Positions 1-9,789 are shown, counted from the first letter of the stretch. The stretch: DNA of 64,000 nucleotides from Rhodanobacter denitrificans (GCF_003335105.1 NZ_QFWQ01000009.1:62001-126000), one strand, 5' to 3'. Notes: generated from the letters alone by a model not told the origin. Numbers and translations are program-made.

Positions 1-1757
1 CGACGCCCTGGGTGCTGTTCACCGGCGCCGGCCACACCCTGATCATCTCGCCGGCGTCGGATTTCTTCCTCGCGAGCATGCTCGGTGACGCCAGGACACG
101 CGTCGCGGTGGGATTGAATGCCGAAGTGGGGAAGCTTCCCGCCGGCTTCACCTCGACGGCACTGGTGGCGTCGGCGCCGGATGTCGCGTCGGCCTATGAC
201 GCCTGGGGAGCTGCGTTGCGCGGGCTCTACCACCGCCGCCCCGCGTCGGCGGAGGCCGATCCGATCCTGCGCGATATCGGCGTGCTTACCGATAACGCGG
301 GCGGCCATTACTACTACAACTACGAATATGCCGAGGGCCTGAATTACGAGGAGTCGCTGGTGCGGTTCCTCAAGCGCAGCCGCGAGGCCGGTTTTCCGTT
401 TGGCTACCTGCAGCTCGACAGCTGGTGGTACGCCAAGAGCTCGTGGAATCCGGAGGAGAAGGTCGGCCGGATCAAGAATCCGGCACTTCCCGACGAGGAC
501 TGGAATCGCTACGGCGGCCTTGTCGAATGGAAGGCGCAGCCGGGCGTGTTTCCGAAGGGCATGGCCGCCTTCCATGAGCGCGTGAAGCTGCCATTCTTCG
601 CGCACAATCGCTTCATCGACAAGGACAGCCCGTATCGAAAGCGTTACGAGATCTCCGGCGTGGCGGCGGTCGACCCTGGTTACTGGAACGAGCTGGCGAA
701 CTACGCTGCCGCGAACGGCATCGCCGTTTATCTGCAGGACTGGCTCGATGCGACGTACAGATTCTCGCCGGAACTGCATGCCGTACCCGGCAAGGGCGAG
801 ATGTTCATGGACGGCATGGCGTCCGCGATGGCTGCGCACGGGATCACCATGCAGTACTGCATGGCCTATCCGCTGCACATGCTGCAGGGCGTGAAGTATC
901 CGAACCTGACGACCATTCGCGCCGCCGGCGACGGCCTGACCCGCGAGAAATGGACGCAACTGGCGTTCAATGCGCGCCTGATCCATGAGTTGGGCGCGTG
1001 GCCGGCGACGGACGTGATGCCTTCAGGCGACACGGCAGCGATGCTGTTCGCCACCCTTTCAGGCGGACCGGTCGGCGTGGGCGACGCGTTCGAGAAGCTC
1101 GACAGGACCAACATCTTCAGGGCGGCGCGTGCCGACGGCGAGATCGTGAAACCGGATGAGCCGCTCATGCCGCTCGGCGTCAGTTACCTGACCCAGGCGC
1201 AAAAGACGGGCGTGCCCATCATCGCCGCCACATTCACCCGGCACGGCGGCCATGCCACCGCGTACGTTCTGGCATTCGCGGATGATCCCCGCAGCGCCAC
1301 GACGGACTTTTCCCTGACGCCGAAGGATCTTGGCTTCGGCGGAACCGTGGCGGTATTCGACCCGGCATCGGAATCCGTCGTCGTCAAGCACGCCGACCAG
1401 ACCATCACCGGAAAAACGACCGGCCCTGATGCGTTCGCGTATCGCATCGTTGCGCCGATGCCCGCATCGGGCATCGCCGTTTTCGGCGATCTCGGGAAGT
1501 TCGTCACCATGGGGCGCAAGCGTGTTGTTTCATACGAAGACGTTGCCCGCGGTGCCCGGCTGAAACTTGCCTTCGCAGCGAAGGACGGCGATATCACCGT
1601 GGCCGGCTATGCAAGGTCGGACATCGTTGCGCACGCTGAGGGTGCGACTGTCGTGTCGACGGAGCGCGATCCGCGTACGGGTCTTTTCAAGGTGACGCTG
1701 AGGCCTGGAGGCCGCTCTGCCGCTATAGCCACACTTGCGCTGAAGGCCCAGGGCTGA
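1..1757 (+). CDS. TIM-barrel glycoside hydrolase-like protein (5' end outside window)
   Basis: The frame is open from the first base of the window (a GTG at 12 is only an internal codon), so the N-terminus lies upstream and at least 581 residues are present. The middle has features of an alpha-galactosidase-like beta/alpha barrel: a DNAGGHYYYNY stretch, then YLQLDSWWY at bases 403-429, where the Asp sits at the end of a predicted beta strand, and later LQDWLDATY (about 730-756), another candidate acidic active-site strand. The last about 180 residues look like a C-terminal beta domain. It is probably an exported or periplasmic carbohydrate-active enzyme, but I cannot assign a GH family or substrate. 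No gene follows on the same strand; the next gene is convergent. Confidence 0.6.
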   Translation, partial: TPWVLFTGAGHTLIISPASDFFLASMLGDARTRVAVGLNAEVGKLPAGFTSTALVASAPDVASAYDAWGAALRGLYHRRPASAEADPILRDIGVLTDNAGGHYYYNYEYAEGLNYEESLVRFLKRSREAGFPFGYLQLDSWWYAKSSWNPEEKVGRIKNPALPDEDWNRYGGLVEWKAQPGVFPKGMAAFHERVKLPFFAHNRFIDKDSPYRKRYEISGVAAVDPGYWNELANYAAANGIAVYLQDWLDATYRFSPELHAVPGKGEMFMDGMASAMAAHGITMQYCMAYPLHMLQGVKYPNLTTIRAAGDGLTREKWTQLAFNARLIHELGAWPATDVMPSGDTAAMLFATLSGGPVGVGDAFEKLDRTNIFRAARADGEIVKPDEPLMPLGVSYLTQAQKTGVPIIAATFTRHGGHATAYVLAFADDPRSATTDFSLTPKDLGFGGTVAVFDPASESVVVKHADQTITGKTTGPDAFAYRIVAPMPASGIAVFGDLGKFVTMGRKRVVSYEDVARGARLKLAFAAKDGDITVAGYARSDIVAHAEGATVVSTERDPRTGLFKVTLRPGGRSAAIATLALKAQG

Positions 1758-1918
1758 TCCGCGACGTCCACGGAATCGAGTGGCGCCGGACATCAGAGTC
1801 CGATCCCCTCAGCCGAGCGGATCGGACGTGTTACGCCGGTTGGAGAGGACGCCGTTATGTTCTCTCCCACCGTGTGCAGCCGGCCCGGCGGGCAGGCTGC
1901 ACCTGGTCGCTCCCGCCG

Positions 1919-3643
1919 TCAGTTCGCCTGCATCAGCGTCCACTGCTGATTGGGGCCGCCATGGCAGGTGTACTGGATGAGTCCAGTGCCTTTCGTGGTC
2001 GAGGAGTTGGGCACGTCGAGGCATTGGCCGCTGTTCTGGTTGACCAGTTCGTAGCCGCTACCCTGGACCTTGCTCTGCCACTGCTGCTCGGCCCCGCCCG
2101 TGCAGGTCGCCTGGACCACGGCCGCGCGGAGGGAGGTCGAGGCATTCTCGACGGCCGCGCACAACCCGCTCAACACATTCTTGATGGCCCATGAGCCGCT
2201 GGCACCCTGCGTAAACACCCACTTCTGGTTGTTGTAACCGCTTTTCGGGTACTGGATCAGCTGCGTATTGCTGGTGGTCGAACTCCGCGGGTCATCCACG
2301 ACCAGGCCCGAGTTGACGTTATTCACCCAGTACGCCACGCCGACCGGCGCATTGACGGTGAGGTTGATGGGGGTGTTGTGAATGAGCGAGCCGGCGACAC
2401 CGGTCACGGTGACCGTCGCGCTGCCGACAGCCGCCGAGGACGCCGCCGACAGCGTCAGCGTGGAGGTGACGCTTCCGCCGCTGGACGGCATCAGCGACGC
2501 GGGGGAGAACGTTGCCGTCACGCCGCTCGGGAGTCCGGAGACGGACAGGTTCACGAACGAGTTGAAGCCATTGAAGCCGGAGACGGTGATCGTGTCGGTG
2601 GCTTGTCCCCCCTGGCTCACGCCGACCGACGTCGGCGATGCGACTATGCCGAAATCAGGCGTGGTCATATTCCAGACATCGGTGATCGGCGTGGCGGCGG
2701 AGGCGTTGCCGAGCGGGGCCAGGCCATACATGTCTTCCAGCGTCCGCAGCACCCTGTAATGATCGATCCGCTCCGCATAGGCGCCGGTGTTGATGTTCGC
2801 GCCGACGAACAGCGTGATGATCTGGTTGGATTCGGCGAGATCGTCGTTCTCGTCCCAGGTCAGGATCAGCAGGCTGTTGTGGGTCTTGGCCCAGTTGACG
2901 TAGGTGTCGATGTGGGAGCTCAGCCAGTTGTCGCCGGTGGCTATGGAGCAGTCGTGCATGTCGTTGCACAGGTTCGGAATAACGAACGACAGCGTCGGCA
3001 ACTGGGTGAAGTCGCTCGGGAAGGCGGAGTAGGGCAGGTTCGTCGACGACGAAAGGTTGCTGAAATTCACCCAGGGGTTGTGCCGGCGAACATATCCGGA
3101 CAATCCATACCCGCAACCGGTGTAGCCGATCGACGGCATGGTTTCCGAATAGCCGGCGAAGGTGTAGCCGGCGGCAATCAGCTGGTTGCCGAGATTGTCC
3201 GTGCCGAAGGTGTGCGGGCAGCTGTCGTCGGTGATGCCCTGGGCGGATCCGGAAAACAGGGCCAGGTAGTTCGGCTGGCTCGGATGCGTTACCGCGTAGG
3301 CCTGGGTGAAGTTGGCGCCACTGGAAATGAGCGAGTTGATGTACGGCGCGTCGACGGTGCTGCCGACGATGTTGCTCCTGCTGACGTTCTCCATGACGAC
3401 GACAACGACGTGGTCGTAACGGGGAATCACGCCGCTGGTTGCCGCCGTGGCGGTCAGGGAAGAGAACTGCCCCTTGTGGTCCGGCGTCGTGGTGGTGGCC
3501 TGCGTGGAGGTATTTACCACCCCCTGTAACGCTTGATGCCCGCTGGGCTTTGCATCGAATGCGCGTGCATTGCCGACGGTAGCGACGGCTACGGCAACGA
3601 GCAATGCGAAAGGAAAATGCCTGGTTAGGCGACATGCTTTCAT
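1919..3643 (-). CDS. Exported phosphoesterase (AcpA/phospholipase C family) with Ig-like and ricin-type lectin domains
   Basis: The protein has 574 residues. I chose the start at 3643 because it gives a classic signal peptide (KACRLTRHF followed by a hydrophobic run to about residue 26); the open frame continues upstream without one. Residues 75-325 are a phosphoesterase (PF04185-type) domain: DHVVVVVMEN near 77-86, the THPSQPNY segment at 119-126 expected to hold the nucleophile region, and LTWDENDD at 261-268 as a metal-binding strand. Residues 330-432 resemble a bacterial Ig-like repeat domain. Residues 436-574 form a ricin B-type beta-trefoil with three QxW motifs (NQKW 472, EQQW 519, NQQW 565). 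It probably hydrolyses phosphate esters or phospholipids outside the cytoplasm, with the lectin tail binding glycans. The substrate is not known. Confidence 0.85.
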   Translation of the reverse strand: MKACRLTRHFPFALLVAVAVATVGNARAFDAKPSGHQALQGVVNTSTQATTTTPDHKGQFSSLTATAATSGVIPRYDHVVVVVMENVSRSNIVGSTVDAPYINSLISSGANFTQAYAVTHPSQPNYLALFSGSAQGITDDSCPHTFGTDNLGNQLIAAGYTFAGYSETMPSIGYTGCGYGLSGYVRRHNPWVNFSNLSSSTNLPYSAFPSDFTQLPTLSFVIPNLCNDMHDCSIATGDNWLSSHIDTYVNWAKTHNSLLILTWDENDDLAESNQIITLFVGANINTGAYAERIDHYRVLRTLEDMYGLAPLGNASAATPITDVWNMTTPDFGIVASPTSVGVSQGGQATDTITVSGFNGFNSFVNLSVSGLPSGVTATFSPASLMPSSGGSVTSTLTLSAASSAAVGSATVTVTGVAGSLIHNTPINLTVNAPVGVAYWVNNVNSGLVVDDPRSSTTSNTQLIQYPKSGYNNQKWVFTQGASGSWAIKNVLSGLCAAVENASTSLRAAVVQATCTGGAEQQWQSKVQGSGYELVNQNSGQCLDVPNSSTTKGTGLIQYTCHGGPNQQWTLMQAN

Positions 3644-4259
3644 GACGGTGACTTTCTCGAAATTGGATGGAATTTGGGACGCACGGGGTTGCGTGCTGAA
3701 AGCACGGGTTGGTCTCCCCTGGTGGAACTCATGAAACAGCTGGGGCACGCCTGGTCGGATTGAGCTGCGTCATGCCGCACGACCAGGCTGGAGATCGCCG
3801 CTCGTGGCGCGTCGAATACAAAAGACGCGCGCATCCATCGGGCGAACCCTGGAGCGATGTCCGAACCGGACTATCGTTCCCGGCCCAAGTAAAACCCATC
3901 GAGCGCGCTTCACCCATCCCCGAAAGGACATGGATGCCTGGAACTGTGATGAGATCGACACGATGTCTGCGCCGTCCACGCATTCGGCCGACATGCGCTG
4001 CGGCGCGTTCTGGTGTAGGGCAGGAGCGGAAGCATCCTGGGCTTCGCCGGGGATGCGGATCGCTCCAGCCTCGTGATTCGAGTTCACCGGGCAACAGGCA
4101 TCTTCGTGCCATACCGCACGTACGGCAAACCGGGGCACTTCACAGCTCATTTCCCGAACGGAGTCCTCGGCGAGCCGGCGTATACTGATTTACGCCGACG
4201 CGTAGCGGGGCTCTTTGTCCGTTCCGGCTGCCGGCCTGTTCCGATCCGGGAGCGCCGTC
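3644..4259. other. Intergenic region without convincing gene
   Basis: About 615 bases separate the minus-strand phosphoesterase from the next plus-strand gene, so both promoters should lie here. Several open frames exist, including a short one with an AAAGGAC in front of the ATG at 3930, but their translations are Arg/Ser/Pro-rich in the way frame shadows of GC-rich DNA are, and I do not call them. I see no clear repeat or hairpin. Confidence 0.5.
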
Positions 4260-4775
4260 ATGAAATCTTCCTCGTTGCTGCGCCTGCTGTGCCTTGCCTG
4301 CCTTGTCCTCGCGTCCGTCATCGCGCAGGCGGCGACGCCGCCGGACAATGTGAGCGTGCGCTACAAGGATCCGCAGCACTTCACCGAGGCGAAGCGCAGC
4401 GTCGGGGTGCACCTGATCGACGCCGACGCTTACCTGAAACCGCTCAGCGCCTATATCGTCCAGCGCGCCTCGCGCATCCTTGCACCTGGCCAGCGGCTGG
4501 ACATCGAGGTGACCGACGTGGTCCGGGCTGGCGCCTACGAGCCCTGGCGCGGCCCTGACTTCTACGATGTGCGCATCATCAGGGACATCTATCCGCCGCG
4601 CATCGACTTGAACTTCACCTTGTACGGCGCCGACGGCAAGGTGCTGCGCCAGGGCGAGCGCAAGCTGCGCAACGCGGCTTTTCTCAGCAGCAGCTCGCCT
4701 GTCGATCAGGATTCGTTGCGCTACGAGAAATCCCTGATCGATCTCTGGCTTCGCCGGGGCGCAGGGAATCTCTGA
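4260..4775 (+). CDS. DUF3016 family exported protein
   Basis: It encodes 171 residues. The start at 4260 has GGGAGC about 8 bases upstream and gives a signal peptide (MKSSSLLRLLCLACL, hydrophobic to about 22, cleavage near AQA-AT). The mature part carries the pattern of DUF3016 proteins: VRYKDPQHFTEA, a predicted amphipathic helix region, GQRLDIEVTDVVRAGAYEPW, then RIIRDIYPPRIDLNF and a C-terminal basic helix. Proteins of this family are small periplasmic proteins of unknown function found mainly in Xanthomonadales and Shewanella relatives. It stands alone, 203 bases ahead of the GH30 gene. Confidence 0.75.
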   Translation: MKSSSLLRLLCLACLVLASVIAQAATPPDNVSVRYKDPQHFTEAKRSVGVHLIDADAYLKPLSAYIVQRASRILAPGQRLDIEVTDVVRAGAYEPWRGPDFYDVRIIRDIYPPRIDLNFTLYGADGKVLRQGERKLRNAAFLSSSSPVDQDSLRYEKSLIDLWLRRGAGNL

Positions 4776-4978
4776 CGCTTGCCTTGGGACTCCTCCCGGG
4801 AATGACCCGTCCGGGGAGACCGGAATCACAAGTCGAAGCGAACCTTTGCCGGCAAGTCGACTCTGACCCCCGTTTTGCTGCACTCTTCACCGACTTGTCA
4901 TGAACAAGCCGGGGGGCTCCGTGATCGTGAGGTTGTCGCAAGCGCACTGCAACGTGGGCAACAGGATTCGCGTGCATC

Positions 4979-6589
4979 ATGGATGACCGCAAAGGTGTTC
5001 CCGGCTGGATGGCCGTTGCATCCGTCGCGTTGATTACCTTGCTCGCACTGGCAGCCCTCCATGCGCCGCGCCGCACGCATTTCGCGGTGGAGACCGAGGT
5101 CACCCTGACGCCGTTTCCGGCAACTGCCGCGGTCAAGCTGTGGTTGAGCACGGCGGATCGCCGGCTGCGCCTGGTGCGGCAGCCGGACATCGAGTCGGGT
5201 GCCGCCGGGTCGTCCCCTGCCGATGTGGTCGTCGACCTCGGCAGGAAATACCAATCCATCGTCGGCTTCGGGGCGGCGCTGACCGACTCGTCGGCGTGGC
5301 TGATCCAGAACCGGTTGAACGGGCAGCAGCGCAGTGCGTTGCTGCACGAGCTGTTCGGGCCGCCGCCCGGCCTCAACCTGGGCATGATGCGCCTGACCAT
5401 CGGTGCTTCGGATTTCTCGCTGGAGCCGTATACCCTGGACGACCTGCCGGCCGGCCAGGTCGACCCCGAGCTGCAGCACTTCAATGTCGCCGCCAATTTG
5501 CGCAACGTCATTCCGGTCGTACACGAGGTGATGTCCATCAATCCCCAGCTGCGCGTCATCGCCTCGCCATGGAGCGCGCCGGCGTGGATGAAGGACAGCG
5601 AAAACCTGATCGGCGGCGCGTTGCTGCCGCAGTTCGAGAGCACGTACGCGGACTATCTGGTCAAGTACATCGACGCCTACCGCGGCTACGGTATCCCCAT
5701 CTTTGCCCTGACCGTGCAGAACGAGCCGGGCTTCATACCGCTGACCTATCCGGGCATGGATTTCCCGGCGGCCACCCGGGCGCGCATCATCGCGCGGTAT
5801 CTCGGTCCGGCGCTGGCGGGGCGCAAGCCCAGGACGCTCATTCTCGGCTGGGACCACAACTGGGACGAGCCGGAACAGCCCCTGGGCGTGCTGGCCGACC
5901 CCGATGTCGCGCGCTATGTCGACGGCATTGCCTGGCACTGCTACAGCGGCAGCCCGTATGCGCAGGGCCGCGTGCATCGCGCGTATCCCGGCAAGGATGC
6001 CTACATCACCGAGTGCTCCGGTGGCGACTGGGAGTCGAGCAGGAACGGCGAACTGATGTGGTTCACGCGCGACCTGCTGCTCGCCGGGCTCAGGCAGTGG
6101 GCGCGTGGCGTGGTGTACTGGAACCTGGCGCTCGACGAGCAGCACGGCCCGCATTTCGGAGGCTGCGACGCCTGCAAGGGCGTGGTGACGATCGAGTCGC
6201 GCACGGGCGAAGTGGATCGCAACGACGAGTACTACGCGTTCGCGCATTTCAGCCGGTTCGTGCTGCCCGGTGCCGTGCGGGTGTGGTCCACCGCCACCGA
6301 CAAGGGCATCGACAATGTGGCGTTCCAGAACGCTGCCGGCGGATCGGTCGTTCTGGTGGTGGTCAACAGCAATGCGCAGGCCCGCCGTATCTCCGTGAAG
6401 CAGGGCCGGACCCGTTTCGAATACGCGTTGCCGGCGCAGAGCGTCGCAACCTTCGAATGGAACCCCGGTCAGGCAGGCAGGCCCGCGGGTGCGACGGGCC
6501 CGTCGCCGCTCGATTCGCCGCTGGCCCGGAAGCCGCCCGGCCCCGCGGCCAGCGGCGGGCGCGACGGCGAGCGCAAGGTGGCCGAGTGA
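4979..6589 (+). CDS. GH30 family glucosylceramidase-like glycoside hydrolase
   Basis: The protein has 536 residues with an N-terminal hydrophobic segment (residues 10-28, signal anchor or signal peptide). It follows the GH30 pattern closely: IVGFGAALTDSSAW (94-107), LGMMRLTIGASDFS (134-147), ASPWSAPAWMK (195-205), the acid/base region ALTVQNEPG with Glu249, and the nucleophile region YITECSGG with Glu345; the trailing part forms the beta side domain (residues 380-490). Retaining beta-glycosidase activity is expected, on glucosylceramide-like, beta-1,6-glucan or xylan-type substrates. The C-terminal about 45 residues are Pro/Gly/Arg-rich and look disordered. The next gene, a type I phosphodiesterase, starts about 40 bases downstream, so they are probably co-transcribed. 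Confidence 0.88.
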   Translation: MDDRKGVPGWMAVASVALITLLALAALHAPRRTHFAVETEVTLTPFPATAAVKLWLSTADRRLRLVRQPDIESGAAGSSPADVVVDLGRKYQSIVGFGAALTDSSAWLIQNRLNGQQRSALLHELFGPPPGLNLGMMRLTIGASDFSLEPYTLDDLPAGQVDPELQHFNVAANLRNVIPVVHEVMSINPQLRVIASPWSAPAWMKDSENLIGGALLPQFESTYADYLVKYIDAYRGYGIPIFALTVQNEPGFIPLTYPGMDFPAATRARIIARYLGPALAGRKPRTLILGWDHNWDEPEQPLGVLADPDVARYVDGIAWHCYSGSPYAQGRVHRAYPGKDAYITECSGGDWESSRNGELMWFTRDLLLAGLRQWARGVVYWNLALDEQHGPHFGGCDACKGVVTIESRTGEVDRNDEYYAFAHFSRFVLPGAVRVWSTATDKGIDNVAFQNAAGGSVVLVVVNSNAQARRISVKQGRTRFEYALPAQSVATFEWNPGQAGRPAGATGPSPLDSPLARKPPGPAASGGRDGERKVAE

Positions 6590-6632
6590 TGCCATGTTCC
6601 AACGAGTGCCTTTTCTCCATCGACGGGGTCGC

Positions 6633-8042
6633 ATGATGTATCCGATTTCCGCTTTGCTTCGAAGCGTGGCCGCCGCGGCGATGTTCCTTGCGGGCGGCGC
6701 CGCGCTGCCCCCTTGCGCACGGGCGGCGCCCGCCACGCCGAGCCCCAAGGTCGTGGTCATCAGCCTGGACGCCTTCGGTGCGGCCAGTCTGCGCGAGCCG
6801 CAGCTGCCCGCGCCCACGTTGCATGGGTTGATGCAGCGTGGCGCCTATGCGGTTTCGATGCAGCCGATCAACCCCACCGTCACCTGGCCGAACCACACCA
6901 CCATGGTCACCGGCGTCGACGCGAGCCGGCACCATGTGCTGGTCAACGGGCTCATCGTCGACCAGCGCACCGCCACGTCGCCCCGGATCGACATGGGCGC
7001 GCCGAAGTCGCGGCTGGTCGCCGTGCCCACCGTCTACGACGCCGCGCATCAGGCGGGCCTCACCACGGCGCAGGTGGACTGGGTCGCCATCGATGGCGCG
7101 CGGAGCATCGACTGGCAGTTCGCCGAACATCCCGACCCCGACGGCGCCATCGAGCAGAGCCTGGTGCGGCAGGGCGTCGTCACCCGGGATCAGCTCGTGC
7201 ATTTCGGTGAGCCGTCGCAGGCGTGGCGCGATCGCATCTACACCCGCGCGGCGGTCGACATCATCCGGCAGCATCACCCCGACCTGCTGTTGCTGCATCT
7301 GCTGGCGCTGGACAGCATCGAGCACGAGACGGGCTTCGGCAACGACGCGGGGCGCAATACCATCGCCTTCCTCGATGACCGCGTACAGGAGGTCATCGAC
7401 GCGGTGCGCGCCGCCGGCGATCTCGACCGCACCACCTTCATCATCGTCTCCGACCACGGCCAGCAGAGCGTTCGCCAGCTGTTACGCCCCAACGTGCTGC
7501 TCAGGCAGGCCGGCTTGCAGGGCGGCTCCACGGGCCGCCCCGCCTTCTGCCTGACGGATGACGGTTTCGCCCTGGTCTTCCAGCAGCACGCCACGGAAGC
7601 CTCGACCCGGAAGATGAAATCGCTGTTCGCGGGCAAGCCCGGCATCCGCGCGGTGCTGACTCCCGCCGAGGCGGCGAAGCAGGGCTGGCCGGTGCCGGCG
7701 CAGAGCGACCAGGCGCCCGATCTGCTGCTCTACGCCGCGGACGGCTACGCCTTCAAGGAAGGCGACACGGGCGACTACGTGACGCCGACCCGGGAAATCG
7801 GCGCCCACGGCTATCCCAATTCGAACCCGCTGATGCAGGGCATATTCATCGCCGCGGGCGCTGGCATCCGGGCCAGGGGCGAAATCCCGGCCTTCCCCAA
7901 CCTCGATATCGCGCCGACCATCGCGCAGCTCCTGCACGTTTCCCTCGGCACGGTCCAGGGCAAGCCGCTCATGGAAATCCTGGGATCGCCGGGCCATGCA
8001 GCGCCGACGCCGGCGCGGGCGGCGTCCGCGGCGGGCAGGTAG
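6633..8042 (+). CDS. Exported nucleotide pyrophosphatase/phosphodiesterase (NPP) family protein
   Basis: It has 469 residues, alkaline phosphatase superfamily. Metal and nucleophile positions can be seen: VVISLDAF with Asp46, PTVTWPNH with the expected nucleophile Thr84, LLALDSIEHETG with Asp227 and His231, SDHGQQ with Asp274 and His275, and a C-terminal HGYPN. I took the ATG at 6633, which gives a signal peptide ending near CARAAPA; an in-frame ATG at 6594 would only lengthen the n-region. NPP relatives cleave pyrophosphate or phosphodiester bonds in nucleotides, and some animal members act on phosphocholine lipids. Its position directly after a glucosylceramidase-like gene hints at a shared lipid or glycoconjugate substrate, but that is inference. 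Confidence 0.85.
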   Translation: MMYPISALLRSVAAAAMFLAGGAALPPCARAAPATPSPKVVVISLDAFGAASLREPQLPAPTLHGLMQRGAYAVSMQPINPTVTWPNHTTMVTGVDASRHHVLVNGLIVDQRTATSPRIDMGAPKSRLVAVPTVYDAAHQAGLTTAQVDWVAIDGARSIDWQFAEHPDPDGAIEQSLVRQGVVTRDQLVHFGEPSQAWRDRIYTRAAVDIIRQHHPDLLLLHLLALDSIEHETGFGNDAGRNTIAFLDDRVQEVIDAVRAAGDLDRTTFIIVSDHGQQSVRQLLRPNVLLRQAGLQGGSTGRPAFCLTDDGFALVFQQHATEASTRKMKSLFAGKPGIRAVLTPAEAAKQGWPVPAQSDQAPDLLLYAADGYAFKEGDTGDYVTPTREIGAHGYPNSNPLMQGIFIAAGAGIRARGEIPAFPNLDIAPTIAQLLHVSLGTVQGKPLMEILGSPGHAAPTPARAASAAGR

Positions 8043-8194
8043 GCCGAAGGCCGGGTCGCACGCGCGGAAAGGGGGCCCGGTGCTTGCGGATGACGAACGG
8101 GCGCTTGGGATCGGAACGCCGGCGCGGCCGGCGACGTTTCGGTCCGGTGCTACAGTGCTGCGCCTCCCCATGCCACAGCGAAGCGAGCCACGCG

Positions 8195-9142
8195 ATGACG
8201 ATCCAGGCCTTCTATCCCATCGGTACCCCCGGACGTCCCTGGGGCGACGCGGAGGTGGCGGCATGGCGAGCGCGGCAGGCGGTCAGGCGCAGCTACGCCG
8301 CGGACGTGCTGAGCGCGATCGAGACCCTGCGCGCGCGCTTCGACGTATCCGAATACGGCCGGCTCGACTATGCCTCCGACAGCTATCCGCTGTTCGCGAT
8401 CAGGAGCCGCGGCTGGCGCGACGAACTCCCCGTGGCGCTGGTGACCGGCGGCGTGCACGGCTACGAGACCAGCGGCGTGCACGGCGCGCTGCAATTCGTC
8501 GACCGGCATGCGGCGGACTATGCGGGGCGGATCAACCTGCTCGTGGCGCCGTGCGTGAGCCCGTGGGGCTACGAGCGCATCCATCGCTGGAACCCCGACG
8601 CGCTCGACCCGAACCGCTCGTTCCGCGCCGACAGTCCGGCGCAGGAATCGGCGGCGCTGATGCGGCTGGTCGCGCCGCTGCGCGATCGCGTGCGCGTGCA
8701 CATCGACCTGCACGAAACCACCGACAGCGACGAGAGCGAGTTCCGCCCGGCGCTCGCCGCGCGCGACGGCAAGCCCTTTGAGCCGGGCACCATCCCCGAC
8801 GGCTTCTACCTGTGCGCGGACAGCGCGGATCCCCAACCGGCGTTCCAGCAGGCGGTGATCGCGGCAGTGGCCAGGGTCACCCACATCGCGCCGGCCGATC
8901 CCGACGGCACGATCATCGGCTCGCCGGTGGTGGCGCCGGGCGTGATCGAGTATGCCTGCCGCCAACTGGGCCTGTGCGCCGGCATCACCGATGCGCCGTA
9001 CCGGACCACCACCGAGGTCTATCCGGACAGCCCGCGGGCGACGCCGGAGCAGTGCAATGCGGCGCAGGCAGCGGCGATCCGTGCGGCGATCGACTTCGCG
9101 CTGGCGCACGGGGCGCTCGAAGGTGGCACGGAGTCCGCTTGA
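8195..9142 (+). CDS. M14 family metallocarboxypeptidase
   Basis: It encodes 315 residues with no signal peptide, so it is probably cytoplasmic. The start at 8195 has AAGCGAG upstream and begins MTIQAFYPIG. Zinc ligands of the M14 fold are visible: GGVHGYETSG gives His88 and Glu91, and HIDLHETTD gives His173. DPNRSF (138-143) matches the substrate carboxylate-binding Asn-Arg pair. It is shorter than classical carboxypeptidases and resembles the bacterial AgbL/succinylglutamate-desuccinylase-like branch, so the substrate could be a peptide or an acylated amino acid. The neighbouring acetyltransferase starts 56 bases downstream. Confidence 0.82.
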   Translation: MTIQAFYPIGTPGRPWGDAEVAAWRARQAVRRSYAADVLSAIETLRARFDVSEYGRLDYASDSYPLFAIRSRGWRDELPVALVTGGVHGYETSGVHGALQFVDRHAADYAGRINLLVAPCVSPWGYERIHRWNPDALDPNRSFRADSPAQESAALMRLVAPLRDRVRVHIDLHETTDSDESEFRPALAARDGKPFEPGTIPDGFYLCADSADPQPAFQQAVIAAVARVTHIAPADPDGTIIGSPVVAPGVIEYACRQLGLCAGITDAPYRTTTEVYPDSPRATPEQCNAAQAAAIRAAIDFALAHGALEGGTESA

Positions 9143-9198
9143 ATTTGCCCCGTTCGCGCGTGCCGTTCGCGCCGGTCGGCTCGCCTGAAGATCGCCGA

Positions 9199-9720
9199 AT
9201 GCTCCGCGACGCCAGCCCCGCCGACTTTCCCGCCATCCTCGCCCTCAACGAGGCGTTCGTGGCCGTGCTGAGCCCGCTCGACGGCGCGCGGCTGGCCCGA
9301 TTGCATGCGCAGGCCGCGCTGCATCGGGTGATCGAATCCGCCGGAAAGGTCGAGGCGTTCCTGCTCGCGTTCCGCGAAGGGGCGGACTACGACAGCCCGA
9401 ACTACCGCTGGTTTGCGCAGCGCTATCCGCGTTTCCTTTATGTGGATCGCATCGTGGTGGCCGGCGACATGCAGGCGAGCGGCGCCGGCCGCCGTCTTTA
9501 CCGTGAGCTCCATGCGCTCGCCGTGCGCGACGCGGTACCGCTGATCACCTGCGAGTTCGACATCGAACCAGCCAACCCCGCGTCCGAACGCTTTCACGCC
9601 AGGCTGGGTTTCCTCGAAGTCGGCCGGCAACAGCTGCATGGTGGACGCAAGACCGTCTCGCTGCAGGCGCTCGACGTCGTCGCGGGGCATACCCCGTTGG
9701 CCAAGCTCGACGCCGATTGA
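9199..9720 (+). CDS. GNAT family N-acetyltransferase
   Basis: It encodes 173 residues, a single GNAT domain. Visible features are RDASPADFPAILALNE at the N-terminus, the FLYVDRIVVAGD strand (about residues 82-93) and the acetyl-CoA-binding turn QASGAGRRLYREL (about 95-107) matching Q/RxxGxG/A, then ERFHARLGFLEVGRQ near the C-terminus. I used the ATG at 9199; a TTG overlapping the stop of the previous gene (9139) is an alternative that would add 20 residues. The acceptor substrate is unknown. It probably shares a transcript with the M14 peptidase. Confidence 0.82.
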   Translation: MLRDASPADFPAILALNEAFVAVLSPLDGARLARLHAQAALHRVIESAGKVEAFLLAFREGADYDSPNYRWFAQRYPRFLYVDRIVVAGDMQASGAGRRLYRELHALAVRDAVPLITCEFDIEPANPASERFHARLGFLEVGRQQLHGGRKTVSLQALDVVAGHTPLAKLDAD

Positions 9721-9789
9721 TAGCCCGCCGCCTTGCCGCGGCGGCAAGGGGCTATGCTGGCCGGGTGATCACGTCAGGAAGTCCCCGCC

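Noticed and set aside
3804-4076. Short frames in the gap before DUF3016, one with AAAGGAC before an ATG
   Set aside because: The product shows no protein-like pattern and overlaps other equally long frames.
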